Assembly (NCBI GenBank): GCA_963824105.1 | Contig: CAWGNN010000010.1 | Coordinates: 310,001-374,000, forward strand | From: CAWDVB01 sp963824105 | Lineage (GTDB): Bacteria > Actinomycetota > Actinomycetes > Propionibacteriales > Nocardioidaceae | DNA: 64,000 bases | Direction of reading: 5' to 3' | Part shown: positions 61,095 through 64,000 of the stretch, piece by piece | Numbering within the stretch: the stretch's first letter is position 1 | How the letters are laid out: each line of letters starts with the position of its first letter | The notes under the pieces: generated by a model | What the model was told of the DNA's origin: nothing | The model's database searches: none | The model's input: the letters and a program-made list of their open reading frames with translations, nothing else | Position numbers and translations under genes: made by a program

Positions 61095-61535
61095 GTGCTG
61101 ACCATCGACCGTGCCACTGTCGACGCCATCGTTGAGCACGCCAAGCGCGACCACCCCGACGAGGCGTGTGGCATCGTCGCCGGCGCGGCGGGCTCGGACC
61201 GGCCCTCGAGATTCGTGCCGATGGTCAACGCCGCCGGGTCGACGACGTTCTACGAGTTCGACTCGATGGACCTGCTCACCCTTTACAAGGAGATGGACGA
61301 GCACGACGAGGAGCCGGTGATCGTCTACCACTCGCATACCGCGACTGAGGCGTACCCGTCGCGCACCGACATCGGCCTGGCCTCGGAGCCCGGAGCTCAC
61401 TACGTGCTGGTCTCGACCCGCGACCACGGGAATAGCCCAGGCCCTGTGGAGTTCAGGTCCTACAGAATCGTTGACGGAATGGTGACCGAGGAAGAGATCT
61501 CGGTCCTGGAAGCACACGAAGCACAAGGAGAGTGA
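61095..61535 (+). CDS. mec: Mec-type JAMM/MPN+ metalloprotease of the CysO cycle
   Basis: 146 residues, zinc-dependent JAMM fold. DEACGIVAG supplies the conserved Glu and VYHSHTATEAYPSRTDI the HxH-x10-D metal motif. In M. tuberculosis the orthologue in the same order (Rv1334, Mec+) cleaves cysteine off the C-terminus of CysO-Cys, completing cysteine synthesis. cysO follows after 4 nt. GTG start. Confidence 0.92.
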   Translation: MLTIDRATVDAIVEHAKRDHPDEACGIVAGAAGSDRPSRFVPMVNAAGSTTFYEFDSMDLLTLYKEMDEHDEEPVIVYHSHTATEAYPSRTDIGLASEPGAHYVLVSTRDHGNSPGPVEFRSYRIVDGMVTEEEISVLEAHEAQGE

Positions 61536-61539
61536 CCTG

Positions 61540-61812
61540 ATGGCCATCGAGGTCCGCATCCCCACCATCCTGCGCACCTACACAGGAGGGGAGAAGGCGG
61601 TCAGCGCTTCGGGAGCGACGCTGGCAGCCGTCATCGACGACCTGGAGACCAACCACCCCGGCATCAAGGACCGTCTCGTCGACGGGTCGGACCTGCGCCG
61701 GTTCGTGAACGTCTACATCAACGATGAGGACGTCCGCTTCCTCGGCGGCATGGAGGCCGGGGTCTCCGACGGCGACCAGATCGTCGTCCTGCCCGCGGTG
61801 GCTGGCGGCTGA
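61540..61812 (+). CDS. cysO: Sulfur-carrier protein CysO (ubiquitin-like)
   Basis: 90 residues, MoaD/ThiS fold ending in Gly-Gly (VVLPAVAGG), which is thiocarboxylated to carry sulfide. RIPTILRTYTGGEKAVSASG and RFVNVYINDEDVRFLGG are close to mycobacterial CysO. It donates sulfur to phosphoserine-activated CysM and is then released by Mec. No further residues follow the GG, so no processing is needed before thiocarboxylation. AAGGAGAG lies before the ATG. Confidence 0.95.
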   Translation: MAIEVRIPTILRTYTGGEKAVSASGATLAAVIDDLETNHPGIKDRLVDGSDLRRFVNVYINDEDVRFLGGMEAGVSDGDQIVVLPAVAGG

Positions 61813-61814
61813 GC

Positions 61815-62762
61815 TTGCGCTTCGACTCTCTCCTCGCCTCGGTCGGCGGGACCCCCCTGGTCGGGCTCCCGCGGCTTTCTCCGTCCCCCGAGGTGCGGAT
61901 CTGGGCGAAGCTGGAGGACCGCAACCCGACCGGCTCCATCAAGGACCGGCCCGCCCTCAAGATGATCGAGACGGCCGAGAAGCAGGGGCTGCTCACTCCT
62001 GGCTGCACGATCCTCGAACCGACCAGCGGCAACACCGGCATCTCGCTGGCGATGGCGGCCAAGCTCAAGGGCTACCGGATGGTCTGCGTCATGCCGGAGA
62101 ACACCTCCGAGGAGCGGCGCCAGCTGCTACGGATGTGGGGGGCCGAGGTCGTGTCGTCACCGGCCGCGGGCGGTTCCAACGAGGCGGTCCGGGTGGCCAA
62201 GCGGATGGCGGCCGATCATCCCGACTGGGTGATGCTCTACCAGTACGGCAACCCCGCGAACGCCCAGGCGCACTACGACGGCACCGGACCGGAGCTTCTG
62301 GCGGACCTCCCGACGATCACTCACTTCGTCGCCGGGCTCGGCACGACGGGCACGTTGATGGGAGTCGGCCGGTTCTTCCGTGACCACAAGCCGGACACGA
62401 AGATCGTGGCGGCCGAGCCGCGCTACGGCGAGCTGGTCTACGGGCTGCGGAACATGGACGAGGGCTTCGTGCCCGAGCTGTACGACCCGAAGCTGATCGA
62501 CACCCGCTTCTCGGTCGGCCCTCGAGATGCCGTACGTCGGGTCCGTGAGCTGCTGGAGCAGGAGGGCATCTTCGCGGGGATCTCGACCGGGGCGATCTTG
62601 CACGCGGCCCTCGGGCAGGCTGCCAAGGCGGTCCGCGCGGGCGAGGCGGCCGATATCGCCTTCGTCGTCTGTGACGGTGGCTGGAAGTACCTATCGACCG
62701 GCGCCTACGAGGGCACCCTCGAGGAGGCCGAGGCCCGCCTCGAAGGTCAGCTCTGGGCGTGA
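61815..62762 (+). CDS. cysM: O-phosphoserine sulfhydrylase (CysO-dependent cysteine synthase)
   Basis: 315 residues, fold-II PLP enzyme. PLP lysine in RNPTGSIKDRPALKMIE, phosphate loop GLGTTGTLMGVGRF, TSGNTGISLAMAAKLKG. The C-terminus DGGWKYLSTGAYEGTLEEAE ... LEGQLWA matches the mycobacterial CysM tail that closes over the active site. It uses O-phosphoserine and CysO-thiocarboxylate instead of acetylserine and sulfide, an oxidation-resistant route. The start is a TTG two bases after the cysO stop, giving the expected RFDSLL N-terminus; no better start exists nearby. Confidence 0.95.
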   Translation: MRFDSLLASVGGTPLVGLPRLSPSPEVRIWAKLEDRNPTGSIKDRPALKMIETAEKQGLLTPGCTILEPTSGNTGISLAMAAKLKGYRMVCVMPENTSEERRQLLRMWGAEVVSSPAAGGSNEAVRVAKRMAADHPDWVMLYQYGNPANAQAHYDGTGPELLADLPTITHFVAGLGTTGTLMGVGRFFRDHKPDTKIVAAEPRYGELVYGLRNMDEGFVPELYDPKLIDTRFSVGPRDAVRRVRELLEQEGIFAGISTGAILHAALGQAAKAVRAGEAADIAFVVCDGGWKYLSTGAYEGTLEEAEARLEGQLWA

Positions 62763-62807
62763 CCCGGTGCGTCTAGTCCTGGCGGCTCAGGCGGAGCGGA
62801 AGCACTG

Positions 62808-63275
62808 TCAGCCGTGGTGCTGGATCGGCTCACAGGGGAGGTAGAGCTCGGTACGTGGCTCGGCCACTTCGGGCCCGTCCAGGTAGGACTCCCACGGATC
62901 GGAGATGGGCCGGTACCCCCGCTCGGCGGCGAAGGCATTCACGGCCTGATACGCCGACGCCACCTCGTCGTAGGCACCGACGTGCGTCGTCTGGGCGACG
63001 GTCCCGCCGGGCAACGTGTCCGGCTCGACGTCATCGGTCGCCTCGACCGTTCCCGAGACCGGGAAGCCTGCCTCGATCTCCCAGTGAATGTCGTCGTTGG
63101 GCCGGTAGCGGCCGAATGGGGGCCCGGTGATCTGCAGCCCCTGGGCTCCGGCCACCTCCGCCACGTGCTGGAAGGCGGTCGCGAGGAATTCGGCGATCTC
63201 CTGTTGGGATGCCATCCCGCGTACGACGGCGACATCCTGCGCCGGCATCTCCGTCAACGTCACGGTGTACCTCAT
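62808..63275 (-). CDS. GyrI-like / effector-binding domain protein
   Basis: 155 residues, stand-alone AraC-type effector-binding (GyrI-like) domain. MRYTVTLTEMPAQDVAVVRG begins the fold, then FQHVAEVAGAQGLQITGPPF, GRYRPNDDIHWEIEAGFPVS and YQAVNAFAAERGYRP; the conserved Glu (WEIEAGFPV) lines the ligand pocket. Homologues bind small hydrophobic molecules or hydrolyse simple esters. There is no DNA-binding domain. A longer N-terminal reading exists but lacks support. Convergent with cysM. Confidence 0.85.
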   Translation of the reverse strand: MRYTVTLTEMPAQDVAVVRGMASQQEIAEFLATAFQHVAEVAGAQGLQITGPPFGRYRPNDDIHWEIEAGFPVSGTVEATDDVEPDTLPGGTVAQTTHVGAYDEVASAYQAVNAFAAERGYRPISDPWESYLDGPEVAEPRTELYLPCEPIQHHG

Positions 63276-63480
63276 GCCGCCAGCGTGCACATTCTGGCGG
63301 GGGGTCAGGAAGGGTCGAAGGCCCTCGCGCGGGTCCCGCCGTGGGTCTGGGGCGCCCGGTCGGGCAGCCTGGCCGGGACGAACTGCCGCAAAAGGGATAT
63401 AGCCGACGCTTCGTCCATAGGTGATGGCCGGAGTGCGTAACGGCCATCGCATCTGGGGGACAGAAGGGGACCCGAACCCC

Positions 63481-63486
63481 TAACGT
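63481..63486 (+). promoter_or_regulatory. -10 box (TAACGT) of murI
   Basis: TAACGT with 6 nt to the murI GTG, leaderless spacing. Confidence 0.55.
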
Positions 63487-63492
63487 GTCCCC

Positions 63493-64000
63493 GTGGCAGA
63501 CGCGCCAATCGGCATCTTCGACTCGGGTTTCGGTGGACTCACCGTGGCCCGAGCAGTCATCGATCAGTTGCCGCACGAGTCTGTCCTCTACCTGGGCGAC
63601 ACCGCACGCCAGCCTTACGGCGAGAAGCCGATCGGCGAGGTGCGTGAGTACGCCCTCGAGTGTCTGGACCACCTCGTCGCCCAGGGCGTGAAGATGCTCG
63701 TCATCGCCTGCAACTCCGCCAGTGCTGCCGTCCTGCGCGACGCGCGCGAGCGCTACGACGTCCCCGTCGTCGAGGTGATCCTCCCGGCGACCCGCCGCGC
63801 GGTCGCGGCCACGAAGTCCGGCAGGATCGGTGTCATCTGCACACGCGCCACGGCAGAGTCCCAGGCCTACGACGACGCCTTCGCCGCCGCCCCGCAGGTG
63901 GGGCTCACCACCCAGGCGTGCCCCCGCTTCGTGGAGTTCGTCGAGGCTGGCATCACCAGCGGCCCGGAGGTCCTCGCTGCAGCCCACGAGTACCTCGATC
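63493..64000 (+). CDS. murI: Glutamate racemase, N-terminal part (cut by window edge)
   Basis: The first 169 codons are visible. Cofactor-independent racemase making D-glutamate for peptidoglycan. IGIFDSGFGGLTVARAV gives the substrate-binding Asp-Ser, LGDTARQPYGEKP follows, and the first catalytic cysteine is in VIACNSASAAVL. The second cysteine lies beyond the window. GTG start from a leaderless promoter. Its place shortly after cysM matches mycobacteria, where a rhomboid gene intervenes instead of the GyrI-like gene. Confidence 0.96.
   Translation, partial: MADAPIGIFDSGFGGLTVARAVIDQLPHESVLYLGDTARQPYGEKPIGEVREYALECLDHLVAQGVKMLVIACNSASAAVLRDARERYDVPVVEVILPATRRAVAATKSGRIGVICTRATAESQAYDDAFAAAPQVGLTTQACPRFVEFVEAGITSGPEVLAAAHEYLD

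Overview
The window is GC-rich actinobacterial chromosome. GTG and TTG starts are frequent, genes are often joined by ATGA or TGATG overlaps, and many start codons sit 6-7 nt after a TANNNT -10 box (leaderless mRNAs). Gene order closely follows the Mycobacterium tuberculosis Rv1292-Rv1338 backbone (argS-lysA-hom-thrC-thrB-rho-rpmE-prfA-prmC-sua5-wecA-atp-DUF2550-pduO, nucS, epimerase-thiolase, ybbN, glgB-glgE-glgP, pncB-clpS-DUF2017-mec-cysO-cysM, murI). The ethylmalonyl-CoA genes placed within that backbone suggest a Nocardioides-like member of the Propionibacteriales. This placement is an inference, not a database result.

Layout. 1-6.4 kb: the N-terminus of kgd, a membrane protein plus LCP cell-wall ligase pair, and a coupled minus-strand DUF4129-MoxR-DUF58 operon. 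6.4-6.8 kb: 83-bp tandem repeats, a hairpin and tRNA-Arg(CCG). 6.9-13.4 kb: argS and the aspartate-family genes lysA, hom, thrC, thrB. 13.4-20 kb: rho, a lone receiver protein, rpmE, prfA, prmC, sua5 and a WecA-type transferase. 20-28.6 kb: the complete ATP synthase operon with atpZ/atpI-like genes in front and a DUF2550 gene behind. 28.7-48 kb: cobalamin adenosyltransferase, a secreted subtilase, and a scattered set of acyl-CoA genes: ethylmalonyl-CoA mutase, a duplicated 3-hydroxyacyl-CoA dehydrogenase, crotonyl-CoA carboxylase/reductase, an epimerase, a thiolase, MeaB and a second B12-type mutase. These are interleaved with nucS, a D-amino-acid-oxidase-like enzyme, a DivIVA-like coiled-coil protein, a MarR regulator and carbamate kinase. 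48-60 kb: YbbN-like protein, NUDIX protein, a secreted repeat protein, the GlgE-route glycogen genes glgB-glgE and divergent glgP, and pncB. 60-64 kb: clpS, DUF2017, the mec-cysO-cysM cysteine module, a GyrI-like protein and the start of murI.

How the genes work together. Thiolase, hydroxyacyl-CoA dehydrogenase, Ccr, epimerase and Ecm make up most of the acetyl-CoA to methylsuccinyl-CoA half of the ethylmalonyl-CoA pathway. The PduO-type adenosyltransferase and MeaB would supply and protect the adenosylcobalamin cofactor of the mutases. The ecm and ccr promoters share the same 12-base palindromic core (TTACCCGCGGGT), over the -35 in one case and the -10 in the other, which suggests a common, still unnamed regulator.

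Oddities. There are two apparent one-base frameshifts only about 250 bp apart, at the 3' end of the subtilase gene and the 5' end of ecm. Three large intergenic hairpins share a TTTTCACGTTAACGTGAAAA-type palindrome. There are tandem repeats beside tRNA-Arg and inside the glgP-pncB junction, a Gln/Asn-rich insertion in Rho, and overlapping divergent leaderless promoters for pncB and clpS. No CRISPR array, insertion sequence, prophage or integrase gene was seen.
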